A stretch of 37,237 nucleotides of DNA from Schoenoplectus triqueter (taxonomy: Eukaryota > Streptophyta > Magnoliopsida > Poales > Cyperaceae): positions 1 to 37,237 of the forward strand of contig CAXKVV010001972.1 of the NCBI GenBank assembly GCA_964058805.1. The letters are read 5' to 3'. Positions 1-11,108 of this stretch are shown here, in pieces (positions within the stretch are counted from its first letter, which is position 1; each line of letters starts with the position of its first letter). The notes under the pieces were generated by a model. It did not search any database and had not been told where the DNA came from. It saw only the letters and a list, made by a program, of their open reading frames with translations. Both the position numbers and the translations under genes were made by a program.

Positions 1-1077
1 AATCATACTATTCATAAGTTTATTCTTAATTTAGTGAGGATTAACATATATTTTAGTGTCAAGATCATGCTTACGGTTTAACACTGTACTCTAATTAGGA
101 CAAATTTCATGATTAAGTATTTCGTTCTTTCTAATTAAAACCCGTTATGCTATGATAATTCTAAATAATTCAGAGACCAATTGTTCATGGTTAGGTACTT
201 CCAATTAATTACTCTAAATGTTCAGGAACCTTCATCTAGTCTAGACTTCACGATTAGATTATTCACCTAAGTTTAAATATCATTTTTGGGTCTGATTACC
301 ATTAAATTTAGGTTAGAAACGTAAGAATTCAATCCAAACACAAGAAATTCACAGAAATTAAGAATAAATGAACAAATAAATATGATTAAATACAATAAGT
401 TTCAAGTTTATATGCCTACTACCCTAGAACATCTACTTTTCCATGGAAGAGAAAAAATAATAAATAAAAATGAAAAAAATCATAAAAAGAATAGATGTTA
501 TGCCTATTTTTTTTATTTCGCGTCCTTGTGTCTTTTTTCTCTCTTCTGAAGAAAAATAAAATTTTCTCTCTCTAAAACTATCTCTCAATGTCCAGGAATG
601 ATTAACTTAACATTTGGACCACCTTTAAATAGTAAAATTCTAAAAATTCATCAGAAAACCAAGAACCATCTAATTTATCTCAATCCGAACAGTATATAGT
701 TATTGTGGCATTCGGCTGGATACCTGTTTTGATCGCTAAGAATTCATTCACATCGTTCTTTTTTAGCTCCAATTCACATCGTTCTTTTTTATTTTCATTG
801 GGCTTCCATCTATACCTGAAATATCAACAAGAACTAGATAGTATATTGAACTTATGTAAATTAAACACTAAATTATACTAAAAAGCTAAGTTTTTGAGAC
901 AAAACCCTAATTATTATTATATCTGTTGCACTAAACATCTTCTTTGATTTGATGATTTGTAAAATAACATTGAATTTTATAATTTATCTAACATTGAATT
1001 TTATAATTTACCTTGTTTGAGTTTTTTTTATAGAGATTAAAATATAAAATGAATTAGTACACAAAAATCAAGACTAA
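1..1077. other. AT-rich spacer without recognisable gene
   Basis: I see no coding region, RNA gene or complete mobile element here. The stretch is AT-rich, with a few GGTTTAG-type telomere-like words near 1110 just beyond its end. It may be older transposon sequence, but no protein similarity survives. Confidence 0.5.
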
Positions 1078-1199
1078 TGATGGGATGTAAGATCTTAATC
1101 AAGATTGCATTAGGTTTAGGTTTAGTTAGACTAAAACTGGGTTGAATTGGTTAAGTCAAATTGAGCATAAATTGTAAGAAAATAAGAAAAATAGACCAA

Positions 1200-1660
1200 A
1201 TAGTTATAACAACTCATGAACAATTATAATGGCTTGTGAAGAGTTATAACGGCTTAAAGAGTTATAACGATTCATGAAAAGTTATAACGATTCATATTGT
1301 TTAGCTAAAAATTTAGAAGTTCTTTTTATCAATAAAATTTCAGAGCGTAACGTTGTGTAACGACTCGTGAAGAGTTATAATGGTTCATCAAGAGTTATAA
1401 CAGTTCATTGAAGAGTTATAATGATTCATTGAGGAGTTATAACGTTCATGAGGAGCAAAGACACATGAGAAGTTATAACGGCTCATGAAGCGTTATAACG
1501 GCTCATGAAGAGTTATAATGACTCATTAAAGAGTTATAACGGCTCATGAGGAGTTATAATATTTCATGAATAGTTACAACGTTTCAGAATACTTCCACTC
1601 AAGATTCCAAGATTCAAGGCTAAGCAGTTATAACGATTCATGAACAGTTATAACGGTTCA
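1200..1660. repeat. Degenerate tandem array of GTTATAAC / TTCATGAA palindromes
   Basis: Roughly 18 copies of a 20-22 bp unit, typically GAGTTATAACGGCTCATGAA, lie directly upstream of the LTR TATA box. Each unit joins the perfect 8-bp palindrome GTTATAAC to a TTCATGAA-like palindrome. Many copies contain TAACGG, which matches the plant MYB / mitosis-specific-activator core AACGG. The position suggests an enhancer-like U3 array; function is inferred. Confidence 0.7.
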
Positions 1661-1693
1661 GGTCGAAAGTTGATTCTGATTAGTTTCAGAAGG

Positions 1694-1703
1694 TATATAT
1701 AAA
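1694..1703 (+). promoter_or_regulatory. TATA box of the LTR promoter
   Basis: TATATATAAA lies about 35 bp after the last palindrome repeat. It is placed as expected for the start of the R region around 1725-1740. Confidence 0.5.
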
Positions 1704-2318
1704 GGGGTTACTCTCTCACTTTAAAATGTGATTGTTCCATCTAGCTAAAACATAATTTCTTGAGAGCTTACTAGTCATATACTAAGTGAGAAAGATAAGC
1801 CAAGAGATAGAAATACTCAATCTAGCTTCTCTTTATTCTTCCAACTTAATCCTTCATGATCTACTTGTAAATTATTTTTGAGCTGTTATACTCACTTTTC
1901 TTGAGTTGCAGTGCTCACCTTTCTTGAGTGTGTTGTTACTCACTTCTTGTTTTGAGTGTGTTGTCACTCTTGTTACTGATAGGTTTGACAGCCCATTTTT
2001 ATGTAAAGAACTAAGTTATACAAATATAAAATTATTTTTTAGTATTTCGGCTCAACCTCAATTGTTAGAGGTTGGGAGTCTCGAAAATGTAGGCATTTTA
2101 AGCCGAACTTCGTTACATCTTGTGTTCTTGTTTGATCTTTTATTTTCTCTCATTTTTTTGATTGTTATATTCTTATGAGAATTAAATCGAATTGAGTTAT
2201 ATTTCGCTGCTATTACACTTGAACACTAAGTCCTAAATTAATTTATACATTTCTACCTTAGATTCTTTACATTATTGTACTTTTTTTATCTTAAAATACC
2301 ACTACCCTAGAACCTTCA

Positions 2319-3256
2319 AAGTTGTATCAAAGTTACCTCAGCCTTGAATCTTGCTTGCCCTCAAACAAGTCTCAAACTCAAAAATCGATTTGGTCTCTCA
2401 ACTTAACTTCTATCTAAATAAGACATAATACAATAATTCTAAAAAATAAATCTAACTCAATAATCAAAGACATGTATCTTTAACTTTCATAAGGTAATAC
2501 AAAAAGGTTATCGAGTCTGTTTTAGAGTTTTAAAATTCACAAATAAATACAGACCATTTCGACAAAGTTAACTAGATATGAGGTTCGTCCAACTTTCAAA
2601 AGCTAAATATAAAATCATTTATAATTTTATGAAATGAACGGGTTATTTCTCGAAAGGAACAAAGGTGGAGAATGTAATGTACATTGTGTATTCTAAAATA
2701 AAAAGCAACATTCATATCGAACTCAATTTATAACAAAGTAGAAGCACTTTTTTCCTTTTTTTTTACTTTTAAAAGGGTCGAGTGATCATGTCCTTATTTT
2801 GTACTGAAATAATACACATTGACTTGATTCACCTAGACTGTTAAACGTATATATTCCATACATTCACTTATAACTTGACTATTATATGTACAAGTGAGCA
2901 ACTAAAATTTGAAATAAAAGGTTAAAAGAAAAAAGTAAAATGATGTAAATATTATTGGAGGGAGATAAAAGATTTTTTTTTTAAATAGATTATTTATCAA
3001 AATTATAATTTTTTTTCAAATTTAACCCTTGAAAATATCAACAAACCCCTTGTCTAACTATCTCTTTCAAAATTATTATTTTTTTACTTGGTTCAAGCGT
3101 TAACTTTAAAAAATATGCCCTCTAAAAATCACATATTTTTATTCATCAAATTTCTCAGCCACAGTTTTTTTTTTCAAAATTACCCCTAAATTTTCTAATT
3201 TACCTCTAAATGTAATCTAATGCAACCCTATATACAATTACACTAAAATCTAATAT
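2319..3256. other. Spacer, possibly retroelement internal sequence
   Basis: No intact coding sequence. The first bases hold the primer-binding-site-like GTTGTATCAAAG. Further down the sequence is AT-rich and stop-laden. It lies between an LTR on the left and the RNase H tail of a Copia element on the right, but nothing shows that these belong to one element. Confidence 0.4.
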
Positions 3257-3358
3257 ATTCGCACAGAATCAATGTTAACTGATCCTTTGACTAAAGGCAT
3301 GCCACCACAGAAGTTTAAGGATCATGTTTTAGATATACGACTTGATTTCATAATATAG
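3257..3358 (+). pseudogene. Copia polyprotein C-terminal fragment (RNase H tail)
   Basis: One frame encodes TDPLTKGMPPQKFKDHV followed by a stop at 3356-3358. This matches the conserved C-terminus of Ty1/Copia polyproteins just after RNase H (the ...DPLTKG...K.HV motif). Upstream the frame is not recognisable, so the rest of pol is gone or too decayed. It belongs with the LTR at 3698-4076. Confidence 0.85.
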
Positions 3359-3687
3359 TTATTTTATCATTTTGTACGATGTGATTGTAAATTCTTCAAT
3401 AAAGTTTTAGATGTTATTCTCTTGTTGATTGTGCCAATAGATTTTGATTAATCAACTAGTTGAGAATGACATTGTTAAAGTTAAAGACCTAAAATAAACA
3501 TAGGGTTTATTCATAAAATTTAAAATTAATCACATAGAGGTTGAATTTAAAGTTGCGAGATGCATTGTGATACATAAAAAGCAATATTCACTAAAGATGA
3601 CTTACTGTCATGATTCGTGTATTTTGTTCTTTTCTTTTTGACATTGAGATAATATATGCATTATGGTTACGTCAGATGATGAGATCA

Positions 3688-4076
3688 AGTAGGAGAATGT
3701 AACTAATTAATTAATTATTATGGGCTCTTTGATTAGTTAATTATTTCTAGAGTGATCTCAACCCTTGATGGCATCTATTGAGTCTATTATAAATACACTA
3801 AGTTCTGATGGAGAACTGTATGTAGTATCATTCTATCATACATACATAATAAGTGAGAAGCATAAAGAGAGAAGAGATACAAGGTTTGTACCGAGATCCT
3901 GGAGTTACACCATCAAGATAAGAAAAGAACTTCAATCTAGTAGTGCTCTTCGATTTTCTAACAATTTTATACACAAACTACAACAACTTGAATAAAGAAA
4001 GCAATGGTTGGAGCTTGAGGTACACAATTGATTCTTGGTTATTTTCCGCATTTAAGAATTCGTTAGATTACTTACA
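3688..4076 (+). mobile_element. 3' LTR of a Copia element, with polypurine tract
   Basis: The purine run AGTAGGAGAA (about 3689-3697) precedes TGTAACTAATTAATT at 3698. The LTR ends with ...ATTACTTACA at 4076, giving terminal inverted repeats TGTAA/TTACA and an LTR of 379 bp. A TATA-like TATAAATACA occurs at about 3786. It follows a Copia RNase H tail in the same orientation at the usual distance. The 5' part of the element is missing, so no target-site duplication can be checked. Confidence 0.75.
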
Positions 4077-4588
4077 GGTTTTTTTAAAGGAGACAAATAA
4101 TGTCTGTTTCATTGTTTAAAACGTTAAATGCACAAAATCACCCTAACTAATAAACTTAAAGCAGAGCAACAATCCCCCCCCCCAAGATGAAGAGACGTTA
4201 GATATTGTCTCAGATTTTTATCGCTTCATAGAGCCTCCTAAGTAATCTGATTGTTATATACATAGCATATGTTCTTGGATTACTTGGTGGCATCTCAGCC
4301 TCCATATCCTCATCGACAATCTCTGAATAAAAATAACCCACAACTACTAGCTACAAAATGAAAAGTTCAGACCAACCACAACAAGCATTTCACACAATAT
4401 CAGACAACAAGCAAAACAACCAACATAGCAGATGCGCTAACCAGCACATATTACACAATAAAAACCAGCAACAACTAACTAGTATCATATCAATGCCAGT
4501 ATTACTCTGTAAGACTGTCTTGGCCTGTGGTTATTGGTAGTGCTAGTGACATCATTTGCAAAGGAATCATGTCTAAATTCTCAGGCAA
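4077..4588. other. Spacer without recognisable gene
   Basis: No gene or element recognised. A C10 run occurs near 4176-4185. Confidence 0.4.
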
Positions 4589-5095
4589 TCACTGTTTCAT
4601 CGCATGAACCAAAACTAGATTAAACCCTCCTGCCCAATAACTAACAAGAATTAGAATCAGACATGTTAAATTCCTTGTGGAAGTATGAGTAGCATATTTG
4701 AATATTAGTTGGTTTCTATGTTTCCATAAAGCCCAACACATAACACTTAAAGCAATCAGAAAACTCTTGCGCATCAAAGGAGACAAAGACAAGGCAAACT
4801 CTATCACATCCTTTATGGAATGCCAATAAGAGAAATAATTTTGGCTTATACCCATCCAAAACCAAATTTACTTGGGAATATAGCAAGTGAAGAATAAATA
4901 AGAAACTGATTCATGTTCCTCACACATAGTACAATACACCTCACCCAATCAGCCTCTCCTTCTCAAATTATCCCTTGTCAATATTTTATTATGCATAACC
5001 AGTCACATGAACACTTTAATTTTCAAAGGGATGGGGAGGTTCCACCATAAATCAGTTGAACTATCAGTTATACACCTAAACATCAATCATTGATA
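4589..5095 (-). pseudogene. LINE / zf-RVT domain fossil
   Basis: Read on the minus strand, the segment gives WWNLPIPLKIKVFM, then a linker LTRDNLRRRG, then a zinc-finger-like CTMCEEHESVSYLFFTC, and finally CWALWKHRNQLIF. This order is the zf-RVT (reverse-transcriptase zinc-binding) module found at the C-terminus of plant LINE ORF2 proteins. At least two conserved tryptophans are now TGA stops, and a further stop follows the CYIPK segment. The reverse transcriptase itself is not visible upstream, consistent with a decayed fragment. Confidence 0.8.
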
Positions 5096-6409
5096 CACTT
5101 CATGAGTGGAGAATTTACCATTAGATGTCAATCTCCAACATATTTAATCACTCTCAGCTGAAAGAGAAATAGTACTTACCATGTTGTATAGAGTATTTAA
5201 TTCAACTAGTAAAACCTCAGTCAATGTTCTAGAAAAGGACAAAACAAGCCCTCTGGATCTCACTACCTTATTTACAAAAATATTTAGCTACTAATATAAT
5301 TGAAATAAGTGATGAAATTAAGACATTAAAATGCATTCTCCAGCTCATCTATCTTGTCAAAACATTGTATCCTTACCATTTCCCAAAATCATAGCTCTAC
5401 GAACCTGACCCAACTGGTTTGACTCCATGATATTTATTTATTTTGCATCCATGTTTTCTCATTTTGTTTTGATTCGTGATAATGAATTAATGAGAGCCTC
5501 TTGTTTGTCATTGCTGTAGTAAGAAGGCACAATCAACCTCCGCATTCACCTTAGCCTTGTACATGTACAAGTGTGATGTTTACAGTGAACAAAGACGCGT
5601 TTGTAAATTTGTGCTGTTGGTCGCATTTCAGTTCGAGGTTAGCCAGTTAAGCATGTAATTAATTAGTACAATGAATAGGTATGGCGTGTGTAATTAATTT
5701 GTGTATGCGGTGGTGTTAATTAATTATGCCTTGCGGTCTAGTTGTGTTGTACCAGGCAACCAGCAGCTGGTTTTCTCAACGAGACGATATTATAAGCTTA
5801 TTAATGCACGCACACATAATATGTCTTAATTACGACGGCCTTTTGGGATTGACACTACTTTTTGAAGGACGATGATTTTTTACATATTAGATTATTTTTG
5901 AATCATCTTTCAAAAATCATTAAAAATAATTCTAAAATTCTAAAAATGATAAAATTTTGTCTATAAAATTAATCTTATGAATTAAGCTATTTAAATTAAC
6001 ATTTTGACCATGAAAAATTAAAATGTAAGTCATTAGCATTTCAAGTTGAAATGAAAATAAAAATATTTTAGATAGATCATTTAAACTTTAAAAACAAAAA
6101 ATCAGTCCGTAGCGTACGGATCATCGTTGATGAGAACATTGCAGTTGGCAAAGAAACAGAAGTGATTTCTTCAACGATAAGTTTATTTGCACTGCAATTT
6201 TCTCATCCAATTTGGCCCAAGAGATTAGATGAAGTTTGCATCAATATACAAACATATCAGTTCAAAAAAAAACAACCTAAATCTTCTACTTTCTATGAGG
6301 AAAATGTCTCAATCAACCCCAAGTTCGAGACTCAGAACACCACCAAACGCCTCCAAAAAATTGCACAAAAACAATGAAATAATAATACAACCTATATGGA
6401 TTTCTTATA
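5096..6409. other. Spacer; 3' flank of the WNK gene at its right end
   Basis: No coding sequence recognised. The last 100-350 bp (about 6060-6409) presumably hold the WNK 3' UTR, since that gene ends at 6410 on the minus strand. I cannot place a polyadenylation site firmly. Confidence 0.4.
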
Positions 6410-9327
6410 CTAGGAACAAGTATCAACAGCATCTGGAGGGAGAGTCTTGGTTTTTACATGATAATTATCACACCGTCTCCCCTCCAGGATGGGTTCGGGA
6501 TTTGCTTTGCACCAAGGTGCCCGGTAATTATTGGTACCAACATGGAATGACTTGAGCTTACCAAGGGATGGCTCACTCTCATGGCTCTTCTTAGGGACAT
6601 TACTAACTGTGGAATTGGCAAAGTCTGTAACATTACTGTACAGTGAATATACACTGGATTTGTTTTCTGCTCCAAATCCATCAGTATGTACTATTTTTTT
6701 CTCTTCATGACAACAGGAATTAGGTTCAGTTTTGGGTTCAGGTGCAGGACTCTCAACCTGGTAAGTGATCTCTTCAAACCGACCATGCAAGTGCATGGAC
6801 GCGCAGTCAACATTTGTACAATGCATTGACTGAACATTCAAGTATTCCAGCAATGAGCCACATGATAATGCATGAGGCTCACAGTTATGACAATATGCTG
6901 AGGAGTTCAGACCTGGAGTTTCATCAATACCAGGTCCAGGTTTCCAATCGGGTACAAGAGATGCAACCTCACTATCAATCATATCAGAAATTTGGGTGAC
7001 CTCGTGGTCTATGATGTCCAATTCTGCAACCATCTCTGTAGCCACACTGAGTGCTGTGTCGGCTTCAGTGTCAAAAGGGAAGTAAATGTTCCTCACACGG
7101 CCTACAATCCAGATTTTTAAACTGATTAATATTTTTCCTTTCAGCCCGCATTTCATTTTTGTAAAAAATACACCTGTTTGATTGCACAGATAGTTGCTAC
7201 CTGGAACTCCAGAAATATCATCACTCTTTGCTGATTGCATAAAATTTTGTTTCCAATTTTGGTCCAGGTGAGAAGATTGAGTGTTCTTATTTTTTTATTT
7301 GCTAGATAAAGAGAGAAAGAAGATACCATATATGCATAAATTATGGTTTCATCAAAGCTCAGCTAGCAAGGTTCTGTTCTGAAACAGTGGGCAACAATCG
7401 CAGACTTTGTGTGACAAAGCTGGAGAGAAAAAAGAGGGAGAGTTGTGAAGAAATGAAGCAAGTACCATCTTTGTCAGAGATTCGAAGGCGCAAAAAGATA
7501 GAACCGTCATCCTTGCTCTTCCCCTTGATGGAGATGTCAAGATTAGCAATGGGCTCCTCCTCATCTTCCTGCCCGTGAAAAAGGCTTATGCCACGGTGGG
7601 CCTCCTCAATGTGGGTGTTTTCGTCGTTGTCCTGGTCCTGGTCCTTATCCCTGTCTCTGTCCCAGTCCCACTCCCAACAGTCCTCCACAAGGGTCTCCTC
7701 ATAGGAGCTACTGGAGATGGCAATGCTCAAGTTGGTTTGGACTCCAGTCAGGAGCAGATGCTTTCTATCTCTGTCTGTGTCTCCTTCTCCTCCAGTTGGT
7801 TTGCCCTGGGCTTCGGCTTCTTCGTGAAAGGAAACAAAGCCGAAAGAAAGGCTTGCACTGGCCAAATCATCAGTTTCAAGAAAAGGATCCCTGAGAAGCT
7901 CGCTTGCAGACAAACGGCAAGAGGCAGTGGCAAGGCATTTCTCAATGAATTCCCTAACAGAGTCATCCTTGACCTTGTACAGTGCTTCCGGCTTGGTCCC
8001 CTATGCATAAATATGAAGTTATAAACAAATAAAACCTCAACTGAATGGAGAAGTGAGGAGTTACTTGTGGAAATGCAAATGACTGTATAATGTATTCCTC
8101 TGTGATAGGTTAAGCGAGGGAGAGGATAATTTGATGCATGAAAAATGGAGAGGATGAGATGGAACACACCGAGATGACTTTTTTGTAGATCTGGACGGGG
8201 TGAGAGCACTCACTGTAGGGGTACTCGAAGGTGACCATCTCAAGCACGCACATCCCGAACGAGTAGATGTCGACCAGCTCGTTGTACTCTTCTTCATACA
8301 CCTCCGGTGCCATGAACTCAGGAGTCCCCACACAGTGCACGGCATGGGACTTGCACAGGATGGCAGCAAGGCCAAGGTCCCCAATCTTGACCTGGCCGGT
8401 GTTGCCATTGACGAAGATGTTGTCGCACTTGAGGTCACGGTGGATAATGGGAGGGTCATAGCTGTGGAGGTAGATGAGGGCACTGAGGATCTGGCGACAC
8501 CAGTTCTTGATGGCATGCAGCCGCACACGCTGGTGCTTCCGCCGGTACCTAAACAGACGGCACAGTTAATGCATGGATATTTAATAGAATGAATGGAAAT
8601 GGAATGAATGAAATTAAGAGTAGCACTGAGCAGAGAACTGAGTATAGAGTACTGACTGGCGCAGGGTGCCTGATGTGAACATCTCAGTGACAAAGTTAAG
8701 GTTGCGGTGGGAGCTGTCGACCCAGGATGAGTGGAAATCGATGATGTTGGGGTGGTGGAGTGTGCGCAGCAGGTGGATCTCACAGAAGAGCCGCTCCGTC
8801 CCCTCAGCGCTCTGCAGCATGTCACGCAGGCGCACCTGATTCCATGCAACCTCGATCCCTTCCAACTGGTCGAACCCCCGATACCTGCACCAAGTCAAGT
8901 AAACAGATGAATCTGATTTCATCCATCCATCCATTCCTCTGGCTATTCCGCTGAGTTTTTGCAAACAGCTTAATTCTGTAATGTAAATTAAGTTTAAACA
9001 TGTACACAGTCTTTGAAGCTCCTTTGCCCAGGATCTCCTTGCACTGCAATCTCAAAAACAAACAGACAAACAAACAGATTCAACTCTTCCTTGAATCAAT
9101 CCTTTTATTTTCAAGTCTAAATTACTAAATTACAGTGGAATGCACTGCACTAAGCTACAGGATGGATGAATGGAGGATTAATTGATTAGTAGATAATACT
9201 GCAAACCAAAAAAGAAACCAGATTAAATTTGAAGTGAGTTAGTAAATACCCTTCCGTATCTTCCAGAGGGATCGATTTCAACGTAATCAGCGCATTCCCA
9301 ATCCGAATCTCCGCCAATAAAACCCAT
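6410..9327 (-). CDS. WNK: WNK (with-no-lysine) serine/threonine kinase, six exons, 649 aa
   Basis: Exons by joining GT-AG sites: 9327-9250, 9043-9006, 8884-8657, 8548-8170, 8000-7466, 7101-6410. All phases agree and the product is 649 residues. The start, in context AACGATGGG, opens [20 protein letters not shown], as in plant WNKs. The kinase domain covers about residues 24-282. The glycine loop GKGASKTVY (32-40) carries the WNK-specific catalytic lysine at K37. VAWNQ (51-55) has Asn where other kinases have Lys. The catalytic loop is HRDLKCDN (151-158), the metal-binding motif DLG (172-174), and the activation/P+1 segment [14 protein letters not shown] second conserved block, [21 protein letters not shown] (around 408-430), is the OSR1_C/PF2-like domain. 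Between them lies an Asp-rich low-complexity stretch (about 350-367). Cys27 replaces the Tyr usual in plant WNKs. Plant WNKs act in flowering-time, clock and stress signalling; the subfamily is uncertain, closest in feel to the WNK2/3/9 group. Confidence 0.93.
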
Positions 9328-9648
9328 CGTTGCTAATTTGAAATCTGATATTTGCTTGCTTGGATCTATAATTATATGCTTTTATAACTCAAACAAAATC
9401 AAATAAAATGAAATCAACAGATAATAAACTCAAATCAAAATTTCAAATCGAGGACGAGCGAGAGAGGTTCTGGTTTTGGTTTTGGTTTTGGTTTGTGTGA
9501 GACTGTCTGTGCACTGAGGATCCAAGAGGAAGAGGCCATTCAAGTGGCGTGGCACGTAATTACCACAAAAAGGAAGGGGGCTTCAAGCTTATTTTCCAAT
9601 AAATGATCGACATACGAGCAGAATTTCATGAATCGGATCATTGAGAGC
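9328..9648 (-). promoter_or_regulatory. WNK 5' UTR and surviving proximal promoter
   Basis: Only 321 bp separate the WNK start codon from the hAT end at 9649. On the minus strand it includes an AACCAA hexamer run (about 9474-9495) followed by a CT-rich patch (CCTCTCTCGCTCG), typical of plant 5' UTRs and core promoters. I see no clear TATA box. Confidence 0.45.
9641..9648. repeat. hAT target-site duplication, left copy
   Basis: TTGAGAGC abuts the left terminal repeat. The partner is TTCAGAGC at the right end; seven of eight bases match. Confidence 0.75.
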
Positions 9649-10177
9649 TAGAGTTTTGCATGCGGTTCGGCTGGTCAGGTCGGGTCAAATTTGGGCGGTC
9701 CATGAATTAGGATGGTCCATAGTCTATTACGATTCACAAGGGACGGATCTAAGCGGGCTAAACTCGGAAAAATTGAATCGGTCCTACCGTTGGCCTCCGG
9801 GGGCTGGACCTCCACGGGTCAGGACGGGATGGGCACGGTCATGCTCGGAAGGGTTCAAATTTTTTTTTTACAAACTGCAAAAAATAATAATTTATCATAA
9901 TTTTTTTAATAATAATTTTTAACTAATTCAAATTCTTATTTTTAATTATTTAAAAATCTAATAATACTAAAAAATTAAAAAATTTCCAAAAAAATAAAAT
10001 TTGACAAAAATATAAAAAATAATAAAAGTTAAAAAATAAATTTATCAATTTTATAAATAATATTTTTTATTGAATTAATTTTATATTTTTAATAATTTTA
10101 AAATCGAATAATATAAAAAAATTATAAAAAATATCAAAAATTATAAAAAATTATAAAATAAAATTTGTATAATATTT

Positions 10178-10216
10178 TGAGTTACCCTCCTCCTTTAACC
10201 CAGGCTTAGGACCGGC
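10178..10216 (-). mobile_element. Possible RTE-type LINE fragment
   Basis: The minus strand reads CCGGTCCTAAGCCTGGGTTA and then AAGGAGGAGGGT. I recall this CCTAAGCCCGGATAAAGGAGGAGGG-like signature from plant RTE LINEs. It is only about 40 bp and sits at the edge between the hAT 3' part and the Copia complex. Confidence 0.35.
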
Positions 10217-10299
10217 TATTTAAAAAGAACATAGACGGAGTTATAACTTTTTTGTTAGTAATGTTCTTCAAAAAAAGAAATTTAAAAAAGCAAATGAAA

Positions 10300-11108
10300 T
10301 ATTTGAAAAATAGATAAAAAGATTGAAACCGTAAGACATATCAAACTCCTAGAAGTCGTCGTGCATATACTATGATCACGTATATATCTTAATCAGATTC
10401 TAATTCTTTATTTTGCATCTATGCATATGTTCTTATTTATATCGTAAAAAGCATATAAATATTTTATATAGTTTTAAAATAGTTAATTCTTTTTGGTACG
10501 AGAAAGTAATTTAATAACGTGACAAAGTTCATTTTGGACCAGTTATCAGGACACGTAAAATGGGCTCTCATGAAAGATCAGGGTCACGAAGACCACTTTA
10601 AATTCAATCTTTCCTAGATTTCCCATCTCTTTTAGGTATGGAAATCAACAGCTCTTATTCAGGTACTTTATTGCTTCATCACATTCATAGATATACTTTT
10701 CATAACCAAAGGTTTTCAAAAAAGTAAAAGAGTTACATTTTGTCATGCTTCGAAAATGTAAAAGTAATTTGGTAACGTGACAAAGTTTCTCTTGGACCAA
10801 TTATCAGGACACGTAAAAGGGCATGTCAAAAAGAATACCAAAAGTGTCCACTTCTCATCTTTATTTTTTACATTACCTTTATCTTTTATGTGTGGAGAGC
10901 AACAACTCCTACTCAGGTACATTATTGCTTTATCACATTCTTAGATATACTTTAACACAATCGAAAGTTTTCGAAAAGAAAGCATAAAGAAAACTTAAAT
11001 CTAATTTAACTTTCTTCGTTAGCAGAACTGAACAAAAAAAAATCAATTTTATTTGGTTTGATCTTAAGCTATAAATCTAAGAATTAAACTAATACGGGGT
11101 ATATGCAG
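10300..11108 (-). mobile_element. Orphan Copia internal segment (copy of 15240-16030)
   Basis: This segment is nearly collinear with 15240-16030. Shared landmarks are GAAGTCGTCGTGCATATAC, CAGTTATCAGGACACGTAAA and the boundary phrase ACGGGGTATATGCA. In the upper copy the segment lies between the primer-binding site and integrase, so here it represents the internal sequence of a second element copy beyond the shared LTR. No gag is recognisable in either copy. Confidence 0.8.

Larger units (their letters stand above)
1078..2318 (+). mobile_element. Probable LTR of a retrotransposon (solo or 5' LTR)
   Basis: The stretch reads like a plant LTR: a U3 with a repeat array (1200-1660), a TATA box (TATATATAAA, 1694-1703), then a T-rich R/U5 that includes the phrase TTACATCTTGTGTTCTTG (about 2113-2130), familiar from plant LTR ends. 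I place the ends at TGATGGGA (1078) and CCTTCA (2318), which are partly inverted copies of each other. Immediately downstream, GTTGTATCAAAG (2321-2332) resembles the initiator-Met tRNA primer-binding site TGGTATCAGAGC. No matching second LTR is visible in the window, so it is either a solo LTR with flank or a truncated element. The exact ends are inferred. Confidence 0.5.

Noticed and set aside
1105..1130. TTAGGTTTAGGTTTAG, telomere-like
   Set aside because: Only two or three TTTAGG-like units, too few for an interstitial telomere and easily found by chance in AT-rich DNA.
4358..4540. 60-codon open frame rich in Gln and His
   Set aside because: Low-complexity composition, no homology and no supporting signals; it lies beside a LINE fossil.
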